Source of the DNA: Methanoculleus sp. UBA303 | GTDB lineage: Archaea; Halobacteriota; Methanomicrobia; Methanomicrobiales; Methanoculleaceae | DNA length: 64,000 nucleotides | Direction: 5' to 3' | Assembly (NCBI GenBank): GCA_002501655.1 | Contig: DANY01000029.1 | Location: 18,511 to 82,510 of the forward strand | Shown here: in pieces, positions 55,751 to 64,000 of the stretch | How positions within the stretch are numbered: the first letter of the stretch is position 1 | How the letters are laid out: every line of letters begins with the position of its first letter | Translations under genes and position numbers: made by a program | The notes under the pieces: generated by a model | The model's input: the letters and a program-made list of their open reading frames with translations, nothing else | Told to the model about the DNA's origin: nothing | The model's database searches: none

Positions 55751-55797
55751 TGGTGCCGCCCCAGGGGTGATTAGCCACCACGGTCCAGTGCATGGGG
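55751..55797 (-). repeat. Dispersed intergenic repeat, partial inverted copy
   Basis: The minus strand carries ACTGGACCGTGGTGGCTA (55772-55789), identical over 18 bases to the copy at 23219-23236, followed by a similar G-rich run. Confidence 0.55.
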
Positions 55798-55872
55798 ACA
55801 AATTTGGGAAAGAACTGGGTTCCGTCTATCCCTGAACTCACCTTGCTCCCTCCGGGAACCCTTCTCCTGAGC

Positions 55873-56016
55873 CACTCCGGACACCGATTTCCACCGGCTA
55901 TCGCCACGCACTGCCCCCGCCCCCCCGGGGGATATCCACCGCGGTCCACAGCCCGGGGCGAGCCGGGGGAAAACCGGGTCCGGCACCCGGCGCACCGGTG
56001 GGGGGATGTCCCATGC
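55873..56016 (-). repeat. Dispersed intergenic repeat, inverted copy B
   Basis: Read on the minus strand this matches copy A (23161-23291) along its length: GGTGCCGGACCCGGTTTT, CCGGCTCGCCCCGGG, TGGACCGCGGTGG and GGGCGGGGGCAGTG correspond in order, with substitutions and small indels. It lies between a sensor kinase gene and ruvB. Confidence 0.55.
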
Positions 56017-56084
56017 TCCCACCACGGCCAGAACCAGGATTCAAAAAAGGGGTTGAATACCCCGGGGCATCCCGGGAGTCCCCG

Positions 56085-57080
56085 TCACTCCCGGGACGCC
56101 GGCTCGATATGGTTCTGTGCAGCCGGCGTCGTCTCCCGGCCCTGGGGGGTCCGCTTGATGAACCCAATCTGGATCAGGTAGGGTTCATAGACCTCCTCGA
56201 CCGTCCGCACCTCTTCCCCGACCGATATCGCGATCGTCCTGACACCCACCGGCCCGCCGCCGAAATCGTGCGCGATCACCGAGAGGATACGTCTATCGAG
56301 TTCGTCCAGGCCCAGCCGGTCGATGCCGAGCATGGTCAGCGCGAGGTCGGCGGTCTCCACGTCGATGCTGCCGTCACCCCTGACCAGGGCGAAGTCACGC
56401 ACCCGCCGAAGCAGGCGGTTTGCAATCCTGGGTGTTCCGCGGCTCCGCTTCGCGATCTCGAACGCGCCTTCGGGGGTGATCGGAGTCTGCATGATCCCGG
56501 CGCTCCGCTGGACGATCTTCGCAAGGTCTCGGGCCTCATAGAGGTTGAGCCGGAAGATGAAACCGAACCTGTCCCTGAGCGGAGACCCGAGCAGCCCGAC
56601 CTTTGTCGTCGCACCGACCAGGGTGAACTGCTCAAGCGGGAGCTGGACAGACCGTGCTCCTGGCCCCTCGCCGATCATCACGTCGATGCAGGAATCCTCC
56701 ATCGCCGGATACAGGATCTCCTCGACCACCGGGTTTAAGCGGTGGATCTCGTCTATGAAGAGGATGTCATCCCGGGAGAGCGCTGTCAGCTGGGCGGCAA
56801 GGTCGCCCGGCCGATCGAGCACCGGGCCGGCGGTGGTCCTGATCGCCACCCCCATCTCGCGGGCGATGATCCGGGCAAGCGTCGTCTTCCCAAGGCCGGG
56901 CGGCCCGGAGAAGAGGATGTGGTCCAGGGGTTCGCCGCGTTTCTTTGCGGCCGCTATGGCGATGGCAAGGGTCTCTTTCACCTGCGGCTGACCCACGAAC
57001 TCGTCAAATCGTGCCGGTCTGATCGTGGCGTCATCTACCTCTTCGGGCAGGGCAGCGGGTGAGGCGATTCGTTCCTTCAT
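56085..57080 (-). CDS. ruvB: Holliday-junction branch-migration helicase RuvB
   Basis: A 331-residue bacterial-type AAA+ motor that, with RuvA, drives branch migration of Holliday junctions. Walker [10 protein letters not shown], Walker [10 protein letters not shown], the AAA sensor region [19 protein letters not shown] and the C-terminal winged-helix domain ([15 protein letters not shown], then [15 protein letters not shown]) are all present and length is normal. It overlaps ruvA by four bases. Archaea generally use Hjc and Hel308/Hjm instead, so this operon is probably of bacterial origin. Confidence 0.96.
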   Translation of the reverse strand: MKERIASPAALPEEVDDATIRPARFDEFVGQPQVKETLAIAIAAAKKRGEPLDHILFSGPPGLGKTTLARIIAREMGVAIRTTAGPVLDRPGDLAAQLTALSRDDILFIDEIHRLNPVVEEILYPAMEDSCIDVMIGEGPGARSVQLPLEQFTLVGATTKVGLLGSPLRDRFGFIFRLNLYEARDLAKIVQRSAGIMQTPITPEGAFEIAKRSRGTPRIANRLLRRVRDFALVRGDGSIDVETADLALTMLGIDRLGLDELDRRILSVIAHDFGGGPVGVRTIAISVGEEVRTVEEVYEPYLIQIGFIKRTPQGRETTPAAQNHIEPASRE

Positions 57081-57667
57081 GGTCGCTCCCGCAGGCGGGT
57101 GAGCGAGGCGCGGATCAGATCCTGCACCGTTGGAGCGGGCAGGTCGGGCAGGACGGCGTCGACCGCATCTTCTGCCTCGCGCTCAGAGAACCCAAGCGAT
57201 ATCAGGGCGCTCGCAGCGTCGCAGGCCTCCGTCCGGCGCCTGCCGCCGGGCAGCGTCGCCGCACACTTCTTCATCTTGTCTTTTAGTTCCAGGATCAGGC
57301 GTTTGGCGCTCTTTGACCCGATCCCCGGGATCCGGGTGAGCACTTTCTCGTCATCGTTCAGGATCGCGATCGCGAAATCTTCAAACGAGATCCGCGAGAG
57401 GATGTTCATGGCGGTCTGGGGGCCGATCCCGGTGACACCGATCAGGATCGTGAAGAGTTCCCTCTCACGTGGGTGGGAGAACCCATAGAGCTGGATGTCG
57501 TCGTCACGGACCACCATGTAGGTGTGGACCATGACACGGCCCTGCATCTCTAAAAGATCCTGCAGCGTGGGCCCTGTGACCTGCACCCTGTAGCCGACGC
57601 CGCCGATATCGATCACCACCCACCGGTCTCCGGTGGATGCCAGTTCTCCAGAAAGATGGGCTATCAT
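57077..57667 (-). CDS. ruvA: Holliday-junction DNA-binding protein RuvA
   Basis: A 196-residue RuvA. The N-terminal OB domain ([20 protein letters not shown], then VGYRVQVT) is followed by the two helix-hairpin-helix motifs, [14 protein letters not shown] and [20 protein letters not shown] flexible linker and a C-terminal RuvB-binding domain ([20 protein letters not shown]) complete it. It tetramerises on four-way junctions. It lies between ruvC (2-base gap) and ruvB (4-base overlap) in one operon. Confidence 0.96.
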   Translation of the reverse strand: MIAHLSGELASTGDRWVVIDIGGVGYRVQVTGPTLQDLLEMQGRVMVHTYMVVRDDDIQLYGFSHPRERELFTILIGVTGIGPQTAMNILSRISFEDFAIAILNDDEKVLTRIPGIGSKSAKRLILELKDKMKKCAATLPGGRRRTEACDAASALISLGFSEREAEDAVDAVLPDLPAPTVQDLIRASLTRLRERP

Positions 57668-57669
57668 GG

Positions 57670-58149
57670 TTACCGCAACATATTGATGTGACAGAGTGCG
57701 ATGGCGAGGCCGTCCGCAGCGTCGTCTGGCCGGGGGAGTTCCTGCAGCCGAAGAAGCCGCCGCATCATCTCCTGCATCTGGTGTTTGTCGGCACGCCCCG
57801 ACCCGGTCACCGCCAGCTTGACCTGGTTTGGGGTGTACTCTGTGACCGGGATCTCTCTCTGCTCTGCAGCGAGGAGGATGACGCCGCGCGCTTCGCTGAC
57901 GCGCATGGCAGAGGTGATGTTCCTGGAGAAGAAGAGCTGCTCAAGGACAACACAGTCAGGGGCGTAATCGTCGAAGAGCAGCGAAATCTTCTCGTAGATC
58001 TCCAGCAGTCGCCGGGAGGGACGGCTATCGCCTCCGGTCTCTATGCAGCCGAAGGCCAGGGGGGTCGGGTAGGGGTCGCATCTCCTGAGAACGCCGTACC
58101 CGGTTCTCGCCACCCCGGGGTCGATTCCGATCACGATCATCTCCCTCAC
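57670..58149 (-). CDS. ruvC: Crossover-junction endonuclease RuvC
   Basis: A 159-residue resolvase that nicks Holliday junctions symmetrically. The RNase H-like catalytic set is visible: VIGIDPGVARTGYGV (D10), CVVLEQLFF (E70) and the C-terminal PDDAADGLAIALCH aspartates. YTPNQVKLAVTGSGRADKHQ is the conserved RuvC core. A second ATG three codons in is an alternative start. It heads the ruvC-ruvA-ruvB operon. Confidence 0.95.
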   Translation of the reverse strand: MREMIVIGIDPGVARTGYGVLRRCDPYPTPLAFGCIETGGDSRPSRRLLEIYEKISLLFDDYAPDCVVLEQLFFSRNITSAMRVSEARGVILLAAEQREIPVTEYTPNQVKLAVTGSGRADKHQMQEMMRRLLRLQELPRPDDAADGLAIALCHINMLR

Positions 58150-58422
58150 GCATGAGTATTCCGTTCTCCTGCTAGATACCTATTTCGCGGGGTTCCGGTC
58201 ACCAGCACCGGTTGACCCCTCACTCTTCGGGGTGCCGCCGCCGGGCTCCGGATCGACGGGTGCGTGGGGCCGGCCGGCCCGCGCCGGCAACGATGTACCA
58301 CTTCTCCGGCCGGATCGGGCCTTCACCCGGGCCGAATCCGTGAAGACCGGCATGCCGGACCCCGGCCCCGCCGGCGCAGCAGTGAACCGTGGCGACCATC
58401 GTGCCGGGGCCGGAGATAGCCC

Positions 58423-58668
58423 TCACCGCTCCTTCCGGAGCAGCCTCCAGTGGTAACCCCAGACGACAAGCCCCACCACGACCTGCGCCACGCTCCCGGG
58501 TAGATCGGGGTAGTACTGCGGCACCGGGTAGGGCTGGGGCGCCGGGTAGACGAAGACCTCGATTGCGACCGCGATGAGGTTCACGCTGCCTGCGATCGCG
58601 ACGATGAGCGCGATGAACGAGACGGCGTAGAGGTAGACCCTCCACGCCGTGAGACCCTCCGTCGCCAC
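58423..58668 (-). CDS. Small two-helix membrane protein
   Basis: An 81-residue protein with two hydrophobic segments (about residues 10-40 and 58-72) flanking a proline/tyrosine-rich loop, VYPAPQPYPVPQYYPDLPG. It starts two bases after the stop of the PGF-CTERM protein gene on the same strand, so it is cotranscribed. No recognised function. Confidence 0.6.
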   Translation of the reverse strand: MATEGLTAWRVYLYAVSFIALIVAIAGSVNLIAVAIEVFVYPAPQPYPVPQYYPDLPGSVAQVVVGLVVWGYHWRLLRKER

Positions 58669-58670
58669 AC

Positions 58671-59687
58671 CTACCTCCTCCGTCCCGCACGCATCGCAGC
58701 CCCGGCGCCGAGGAGCCCGACGACGGCGAGCGCGACCGAAAATCCGGGCGCCTGCGTCGGCGTCGGCGCACCGCTGCTCTGGACCTTAAACTGCCCGACC
58801 TCTGCGGAGGACGGCCCCGCCGGGGTCGAGGTTGGGACCGGGAGGGAGACCGGCGACGTGCTTCTCGCGGAGTCGAGCACCACACCCGACTGCCCGCCGG
58901 CGATGACCACCTGCGGCGGCGGGGCCAGGGTGATCCGGCCGGTGCTGGTCGCAAAGGCCGCACCGCCCTCGATGAGCCGGATGCTGATCTCGTAGTCGTA
59001 GCCGTTTGGCACCGTGACGCGCACCTGCTTCTCGGCCGCTCTCTCCCCGGTAATTGTCCCAAGCGGCCGGGATTCCCGGACGGCCGTGATCCCTGTCTGG
59101 AGGTTGACGACCCGGATCTCCATCGCGAGGTTCCCGGAGGAGGCGCGGCCGCCATTCGTGATGGTGGTGACGATATCGAGTGTGATCGGGTCGGCGGCGA
59201 GATCAGGGGTCATGACATCGAGCGCGGTGACAGAGAGGAGCGAGTAGGCCAGCCTCCGCTCGATAACCGTCCTGTCCGGGAGGTAGACGTTCACCGATCC
59301 CGATTCCCGCATACGACCGCCCTGCCACACCTTCACCCAGATATCGTAACGCCTGCCGTTCTCGAGAACCAGCGAGACCTCCTCCTTCATGGTCTTCCCC
59401 GGCGTCAGGTTGCCGATTGGGAGAACCGTCTCCGCGACGACGATATCCGTCCCGGCCTCCTTCGCACTGACCTGCAGGTCGACGCTGTCGACATCAGCAT
59501 AGACAGCGTCGAGATAGGGGATCACCACGACGGTGGTGACGTTTGACGGCGGCTGCCCGTCCGGAATACTGATATCCATGCTCCTGATCGTCACGTAGCC
59601 CGCCTGGGGCTGGGGCGATGTGCACCCGGCCGCGAGCACCAGAGACAGGAGTATGACGACCGCCGCTGCACCAGATAACCCTCTCAT
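58671..59687 (-). CDS. PGF-CTERM surface lipoprotein, archaeosortase substrate
   Basis: A 338-residue exported protein with sorting signals at both ends. The N terminus ends in a lipobox, LVLAAGC (C22), for lipid attachment after signal cleavage. The C terminus is a PGF-CTERM tripartite signal: a Thr/Pro-rich stretch (GAPTPTQA), then PGF at residues 314-316, a hydrophobic helix and a basic RAGRRR end. Such tails are processed by archaeosortase A, encoded here at 6053-6877. The body has about three beta-rich repeats with no catalytic motifs (RYDIWVKVWQGGRM, YDYEISIRLIEGG). It probably lies at the outer face of the membrane. Confidence 0.88.
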   Translation of the reverse strand: MRGLSGAAAVVILLSLVLAAGCTSPQPQAGYVTIRSMDISIPDGQPPSNVTTVVVIPYLDAVYADVDSVDLQVSAKEAGTDIVVAETVLPIGNLTPGKTMKEEVSLVLENGRRYDIWVKVWQGGRMRESGSVNVYLPDRTVIERRLAYSLLSVTALDVMTPDLAADPITLDIVTTITNGGRASSGNLAMEIRVVNLQTGITAVRESRPLGTITGERAAEKQVRVTVPNGYDYEISIRLIEGGAAFATSTGRITLAPPPQVVIAGGQSGVVLDSARSTSPVSLPVPTSTPAGPSSAEVGQFKVQSSGAPTPTQAPGFSVALAVVGLLGAGAAMRAGRRR

Positions 59688-60316
59688 ACCGCATCAGGAG
59701 AACCTTCAGACCAACGATAGAAAAGGTTTCCGCATTGTGGTCCTTCCTATCGGGTCCTGGGGAGGAAAAGCGGGTGAGGGACTGCGGATATCCATGATGA
59801 GAACCCGGAATGCCGGGTACCCGGAGTACTTCCTGGCTGGAGCCCTGCTTGCCTGCTCCTTCGCGGAGGGCTGTCCGCGGGTTCCGGGATACCGGCACCA
59901 GAAACCCTTCGAGGCCATCCGGCCGCCGGAACCCCGGATACATAGGTTCGATTTTTTTCGTAGTTTACCATCGCTTTATCTCCCGTTCTCGCCTATACTC
60001 TGGCGTAGAACGCTGAACAGAGAAGCGAGCAAGGCCTACATCCGCGCGGGGCATCAGTGCAGGACCTACGACGAGTACAGGGGCGCCCCGCACAGATGGG
60101 CCTCCATGTCTCTTTACTCATGCCGCGCGGGAGCCGGCATGCTGGCAATTCCCGAATTTGCAAAGAATATACAGGGCCTTCTGTGAAAATCGTGGTTTCG
60201 CAACGGCTGAAATCATGATCCTGCCTCGACGTGTAGACGCGTGACACAGAAAACGTTAATAAGAGGATATCAAAGTCTGCAGTAAGCGCCGCAAGACTGG
60301 CCCGGCGGAGTATGAT
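59688..60316. other. Divergent intergenic region
   Basis: About 630 bases between the divergent PGF-CTERM gene and the ABC operon. Open frames on both strands look non-coding. A TATA-like AACGTTAATAAG near 60253 and a GGAG site seven bases before the ABC ATG form the right-hand promoter. No repeat family match was found. Confidence 0.4.
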
Positions 60317-61222
60317 ATGATACAAACTGAGAACCTCACCAAGGTATACAACGGGAAGACGGCCGTCGACGGCCTCAACCTCGAGGTCGGGGAGGGCGAG
60401 ATATTCGGCTTCCTCGGCCCGAACGGAGCGGGGAAGAGCACGACGATCCTGATGCTCACCGGCATGATCGAGCCTACCGGCGGGCGATGCCTCGTCGACG
60501 GGATCGAGGTCGCCAAAGACCCGCTGAAAGTGAAGAAGATCATCGGCTACCTCCCCGAAGACGTTGGGTTCTACGGGAACCTGACCGCCGAGCAGAACCT
60601 GGACTACTTTGCCCGGTTCTACGGGATGGACGCAAAGGAGCGAAAGACGCGAATCGCAGAACTGCTTGCGCTGGTCCACCTCGACGGCGTCACCCAGAAG
60701 GCCGGGGAGTACTCCCGCGGGATGAAGCAGCGGCTCGGGCTCGCCCAGGCGCTGATCAACGACCCCAGGGTGCTCTTCCTCGACGAACCGACGGCAAACC
60801 TCGACCCCGAGGGGGTCAGGGAGTACCGCGAGCTCGTCGAGCATCTCGCCGGCGAAGGAAAGACGGTCTTTGTCTCCTCCCACATCCTCTCCGAGGTCAG
60901 GGAGGTCTGCCGGACCGTCGGGCTGCTCGCGAAAGGAAAACTCGTCGCGCAGGGAACCCTCGAGGAGGTCGCCCGGACGCTCGCCCCCTCAGACGGCGAC
61001 GCGGTCAGGATCGTGGTCGAGACCCGGGAGCACCTGCCCGAGCTCGATGACCCCGGGATCATCGACGTCGAGCGGAACGGGAACCGGGCGATCGTCCGGG
61101 CAAAGACCGACATCCGGGACCGGCTTGCAGCAACCCTCTTTGAGCAGGGCGTGCACGTCCGGGAGATGCGGGTCGAAGAGCCGGATATCGAGGACGTCTT
61201 CATGGCGATCTACCGGAGATGA
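60317..61222 (+). CDS. ABC transporter ATP-binding protein
   Basis: A 301-residue ATPase subunit. Walker A GPNGAGKST (near residue 37), the Q-loop region YLPEDVGFYGNLT, signature YSRGMKQRLG, Walker B VLFLDEPTANLDPEG and the switch-histidine VSSHILSEV are complete. A C-terminal 70-residue extension follows, as in drug- or Na+-exporter types. Its permease begins five bases after its stop, and a NEW3-domain protein follows in the same operon, so the three form one transport system. Confidence 0.94.
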   Translation: MIQTENLTKVYNGKTAVDGLNLEVGEGEIFGFLGPNGAGKSTTILMLTGMIEPTGGRCLVDGIEVAKDPLKVKKIIGYLPEDVGFYGNLTAEQNLDYFARFYGMDAKERKTRIAELLALVHLDGVTQKAGEYSRGMKQRLGLAQALINDPRVLFLDEPTANLDPEGVREYRELVEHLAGEGKTVFVSSHILSEVREVCRTVGLLAKGKLVAQGTLEEVARTLAPSDGDAVRIVVETREHLPELDDPGIIDVERNGNRAIVRAKTDIRDRLAATLFEQGVHVREMRVEEPDIEDVFMAIYRR

Positions 61223-61226
61223 GAAG

Positions 61227-62366
61227 ATGGCAGCAGAACGATTGTTCACCGTAGCACGCAAAGAGTTCTCCGACCATATCACCAGCAGGCGCTTTGTCAT
61301 CATCCTCGCGCTGCTCCTCGTGATATCAGCGATCGGTATGCACACCGGCATCGGGCACTACAACGACAGGCTGGAGTCCTACAACCAGCAGCTCCAGCAG
61401 ATGGAGGAGAGTGATGCGATGGTCAAGGTCGTGGGGCCCTACCCTGGCTGGATGCCCGAGAAGCCCTCGATCATGCTCGTCTTCAACGCTATGATGAGTT
61501 ACATGACGACGCTTGGGGGGGTTCTTGCCATCGCCATCGGGTTTGACCTGGTCTCAAAGGAGAAGGAGACCAGATCGTTGAAATCGCTCCTCTCGCACCC
61601 GGTCTACCGCGACGAGATCATCAACGGCAAGGCGCTCGGGGGTATCGGCGCGCTCGGGTTCGCCATGGTGCTCGCCCTCGCCATCTCACTTGCGATGCTC
61701 CTCGTCTTCTCGATCGTCCCGACACTCGATGAATTTGCCGCCATCCTGGTCTTTGGGGCGGTCTCGCTCGGGTTCCTGCTCGCCTACTTTGCCATCGCGC
61801 TCACGATGTCGACGGTTGCAAAAGAGAGCGGGAACGCCCTGATCTACACCCTCGTGATCTTCTTTGCCGTCACCACGCTCCTCCCGGTGCTCGGGATGAT
61901 GGCTGGCGACGCTTTCGCAGGCGACCGGCCTGAGCCGCCCCAGACGGCTCCCATGCCGACCCCCGTGGGGAGATCGGTCACGGGTACCGCCAGCGGCGGC
62001 GGATATTTCACCACCAGCGTCTCGACTAAGACCGTGGTGCATGGCGGCGAGGTGGAGGTAGACCCGGAGTGGCAACAGTACGAAGAGGACGTAAAGGCGT
62101 ATACAGAGAAACGAATGCTCATAAACGACGTCACAAACCTCATCTCGCCGCAGATGAACTACTACAAGGTCGCGATGGCGGTCACGAACCCCCGGATCGC
62201 CGTGATGATGAACTCACCCTACAGCACGAAGCCGATGCCGGAGGAGACCCCCGGGCTTGCCGAGGCCCTCAGCCAGGTCTGGATGAACATCGCGGCGCTC
62301 ATCGTCTTCCCATCGGTCTTCTTCGCCGCGACCTACATCAAGTTCATGAGGATGGATATCCGATGA
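61227..62366 (+). CDS. ABC transporter permease
   Basis: A 379-residue ABC-2-type permease. One N-terminal helix (about residues 23-41) is followed by a roughly 50-residue extracytoplasmic stretch, then five or so helices (about 90-235), a second large exterior domain (240-340) and a final helix. The KEKETRSLKSLLSHPVYRDE segment (about 112-131) is the cytoplasmic coupling region. The ATG five bases after the ATPase gene was chosen from a longer open frame. It overlaps the NEW3 gene by four bases. Confidence 0.9.
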   Translation: MAAERLFTVARKEFSDHITSRRFVIILALLLVISAIGMHTGIGHYNDRLESYNQQLQQMEESDAMVKVVGPYPGWMPEKPSIMLVFNAMMSYMTTLGGVLAIAIGFDLVSKEKETRSLKSLLSHPVYRDEIINGKALGGIGALGFAMVLALAISLAMLLVFSIVPTLDEFAAILVFGAVSLGFLLAYFAIALTMSTVAKESGNALIYTLVIFFAVTTLLPVLGMMAGDAFAGDRPEPPQTAPMPTPVGRSVTGTASGGGYFTTSVSTKTVVHGGEVEVDPEWQQYEEDVKAYTEKRMLINDVTNLISPQMNYYKVAMAVTNPRIAVMMNSPYSTKPMPEETPGLAEALSQVWMNIAALIVFPSVFFAATYIKFMRMDIR

Positions 62367-63781
62367 CCGCGAGAAGAATCCTCCTCATCCTCCTCCTCGT
62401 GGCGCTGGCCGTCCCGGGAGCAGCAGCTGCACAGGGCGGGTCAATGTCGACGGAGATCCGGTGCAACTTCCCGGGCGAGATGATCGAGGCGGGTGATACC
62501 GCCGTCTTCGATCTTGCAGTCACGAACCGGGGGGATACCGGAACGTGCCTCCTCAACTACTGGACCTACCGGGGCACCGACGGCTGGAAGATCCGGTTCG
62601 AGGATAATGACCGCGACGTATACCGGATGCTGATCCCGGCTGGCGAGACAAAGCCCGTCCGCCTGGTGGCGGAGACCTCCGGCCATGCCGCGGTGGGGGA
62701 GTATCCCATCCGGGTGGGCATCGGGGAGGGCACGATCTGGCTCTATGTCAGGATCACGAAGACCCATAGCGACGAAGTGGGGACCCTTGAAGCTACCGCC
62801 GTGGATAAGGAAGGAAACGTCGTGAAGGGCGCCGACGTCGGCCTCTACGACGGCGATAACCGGGTCGAGGGGATGCTCACGACCGCCGAGGGCAAGGTGA
62901 GCATCGGCGCCCCGATGGGCACCTACACCGTCAGGGTCACCAAACCCGGCTACCGGCCGTGGGAGAAAGAGGGCGTCGAGGTCAGGATCGGTCGGACGAC
63001 CGACCTGGGTATCGTGCCGCTTGAGAAGGAGAACTTCTTTGCTGAACTCAGGGTGAAGTCCCCGTCACGGATGGCGGCGATCGGCAGCAACACCCAGTAT
63101 GAGATGACCCTGAAGAACGCCGGCAGGAACGACGATACGTATGCCCTCTCGGTCGAGGGCCTCCCCGAGCAGTGGTACGCCCGGTTCAAGGAGAGCCGTG
63201 ACGCCGTCGAAGAGGTCTCTGAGATCTACATACCGTCCGGCGAGGAGAAGACCCTCTACCTCGATCTCATCCCGCCCTACTCGGTGGGTGTCGGGGAGTA
63301 CAACTTCACGGCGGTGATCGACTCCTCCGCCCGGCAGTACGAGGAGAACATGACGCTCCGGCTCCGGGGGTCGTACAACATGCGGACCTACACGAAGAGT
63401 TACCGCCACGATATCGACCGCGGTGACACCCTCACGTTCGACATGACGGTTACAAACGCCGGCGTCGGGGGAGCGCTGACGAACATCGGGATCAACATGA
63501 GCGCACCGCAGGGGTGGCGAGCGACCGTCGACCCGGCCTCGGTTGCGAGCCTCGAACCAGGCGAGCGGGCGACGGTGCAGGTGACGGTTGTCCCACCGGC
63601 CGATATCGTCGCCGGCGAGTACAAGGTCGTCGCCCAGGTGAAGAGCGACCAGGCCGAAGGGGAAGATGAGTTCCGTGTCGTGGTGAAGGAGCAGTCTTAC
63701 GTCGCGGTGCTCGGCCTCCTGGTGATGGCCGGGGTCGTCGCGGGACTCTGGTATATGTTCAGGAAGTACGGCCGCCGGTAA
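62363..63781 (+). CDS. NEW3-domain membrane-anchored surface protein
   Basis: A 472-residue exported protein. A signal peptide (ILLILLLVALAVPGAAAA) is followed by a beta domain, then a carboxypeptidase-regulatory-like repeat (about 130-215: VDKEGNVVKGADVGLYDGD). Two NEW3-type beta domains follow at about 220-330 and 345-440, with motifs such as FDMTVTNAGVGGALTNIGI and SAPQGWRATVDPASVASLEP. A C-terminal transmembrane helix (VAVLGLLVMAGVVAGLWYMF) and a short basic tail anchor it. The start overlaps the permease gene. Likely the extracytoplasmic component of the ABC system; its ligand is unknown. Confidence 0.85.
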   Translation: MTARRILLILLLVALAVPGAAAAQGGSMSTEIRCNFPGEMIEAGDTAVFDLAVTNRGDTGTCLLNYWTYRGTDGWKIRFEDNDRDVYRMLIPAGETKPVRLVAETSGHAAVGEYPIRVGIGEGTIWLYVRITKTHSDEVGTLEATAVDKEGNVVKGADVGLYDGDNRVEGMLTTAEGKVSIGAPMGTYTVRVTKPGYRPWEKEGVEVRIGRTTDLGIVPLEKENFFAELRVKSPSRMAAIGSNTQYEMTLKNAGRNDDTYALSVEGLPEQWYARFKESRDAVEEVSEIYIPSGEEKTLYLDLIPPYSVGVGEYNFTAVIDSSARQYEENMTLRLRGSYNMRTYTKSYRHDIDRGDTLTFDMTVTNAGVGGALTNIGINMSAPQGWRATVDPASVASLEPGERATVQVTVVPPADIVAGEYKVVAQVKSDQAEGEDEFRVVVKEQSYVAVLGLLVMAGVVAGLWYMFRKYGRR

Positions 63782-63800
63782 GGCCGGAACTATGAATATC

Positions 63801-63807
63801 TTTTTTT
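63801..63807 (+). terminator. T-tract terminator of the ABC/NEW3 operon
   Basis: Seven consecutive T bases about 20 bases after the NEW3 gene stop codon, an archaeal intrinsic terminator signature. Confidence 0.5.
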
Positions 63808-63949
63808 GGCTGGTGTCAACTACCCCCCCTAACGGAGGGGGCTTGCAGCTGGGGCCCCTTGCGGGGCACAGGGCTGCACTTTCATCGGTGCGAAGGTTGA
63901 TGGTTCAAAAGTCGTCCTTATTCGCACGGGCCGGCTGACGCGGCCCCTA

Positions 63950-63980
63950 CCGGTTATCCGTGGCACCACGGAATCACCGG
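63950..63980. repeat. 31-base nested inverted repeat
   Basis: CCGGT (63950-63954) and ACCGG (63976-63980) enclose the near-palindrome TCCGTGG-CA-CCACGGA (63957-63972). It may be a regulator site or the hairpin of a transcript continuing beyond the window. Confidence 0.45.
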
Positions 63981-64000
63981 CTACCTTTCGCAAAGGGTTC

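Larger units (their letters stand above)
55365..56084. other. Intergenic region with repeats
   Basis: About 720 bases between the kinase and the convergent ruvB. It holds an inverted copy of the dispersed repeat (55873-56016), an inverted partial copy (55751-55797) and a starless frame at 55556-55724 that reads TNPDRLLDILARGGSGYHFY onward to a stop, possibly a gene remnant. AT-rich sequence at 55360-55440 probably ends the kinase transcript. Confidence 0.5.
63782..64000. other. Intergenic region with terminator and palindrome
   Basis: A T-tract terminator lies at 63801-63807. A nested inverted repeat at 63950-63980 follows: CCGGT...ACCGG enclosing TCCGTGG-CA-CCACGGA. No gene is recognised up to the window edge. 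Confidence 0.45.

Noticed and set aside
58220..59155. 311-residue minus-strand Arg/Ser-rich frame
   Set aside because: Out of frame with the PGF-CTERM and small membrane protein genes on the same strand, which have signal and membrane features; the Arg/Ser-rich frame has none.

Overview
The window reads as a high-GC chromosomal segment of a hydrogenotrophic/formate-using methanogen of the Methanomicrobiales, most likely Methanoculleus or a close relative. This rests on archaeal information-processing genes (TATA-binding protein, transcription factor S, archaeal Pth2 and TruD), methanofuran biosynthesis genes (mfnD-mfnF), two F420-type formate dehydrogenase operons, archaellins, an archaeosortase, TATA-box promoters and T-tract terminators. 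It is an inference from gene content, not a database match. No rRNA, tRNA or CRISPR array was seen.

Layout. 1-7.3 kb: an FAD-dependent geranylgeranyl-reductase-type enzyme, two small membrane proteins, pth2-truD (overlapping), a riboflavin/F420-pathway reductase, a CDP-alcohol phosphatidyltransferase, archaeosortase A and transcription factor S. 7.3-8.4 kb is a gene graveyard that includes a recognisable serpin C-terminus. 8.4-15.9 kb: AMP-forming acetyl-CoA synthetase, TBP, a winged-helix regulator, surE-rpiA, mfnD-mfnF with a coupled zinc-ribbon membrane protein, and a zinc-ribbon/HTH protein that may be a transposase fragment. 16.2-23.0 kb: two tandem fdhAB operons with long near-identical tracts. 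23-36.8 kb: secreted and membrane proteins, two tandem archaellins, a DUF5714-type protein, an ABC exporter, two tandem DUF5518-like membrane proteins separated by a copy of the 3' end of phosphofructokinase, the fba-pfk glycolytic pair, a DUF2795-type protein, a glycerophosphodiesterase and an alpha/beta hydrolase. 37-55.4 kb: a cytosolic-looking HtrA protease, nitroreductase, orphan MazF-like toxin, PKD protein, two heavy-metal P-type ATPases and four PAS-type signalling proteins; two of these end in a histidine-containing helix but lack an ATPase domain. 56-64 kb: a complete bacterial-type ruvCAB operon, a PGF-CTERM lipoprotein (a candidate substrate of the archaeosortase at 6 kb) and an ABC transporter/NEW3-protein operon.

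How genes work together: formate dehydrogenases supply reduced F420, MfnD/MfnF build the methanofuran C1 carrier, Acs activates acetate for biosynthesis, and Fba/Pfk interconvert hexose phosphates with a pyrophosphate-type phosphofructokinase. ArtA, the CDP-alcohol enzyme and the PGF-CTERM protein plausibly belong to one surface-anchoring pathway. The intergenic spaces are unusually rich in structure: a four-site dispersed repeat family, a cluster of six mini-hairpins, a 24-base palindrome and a 16-base palindrome in the acs promoter.
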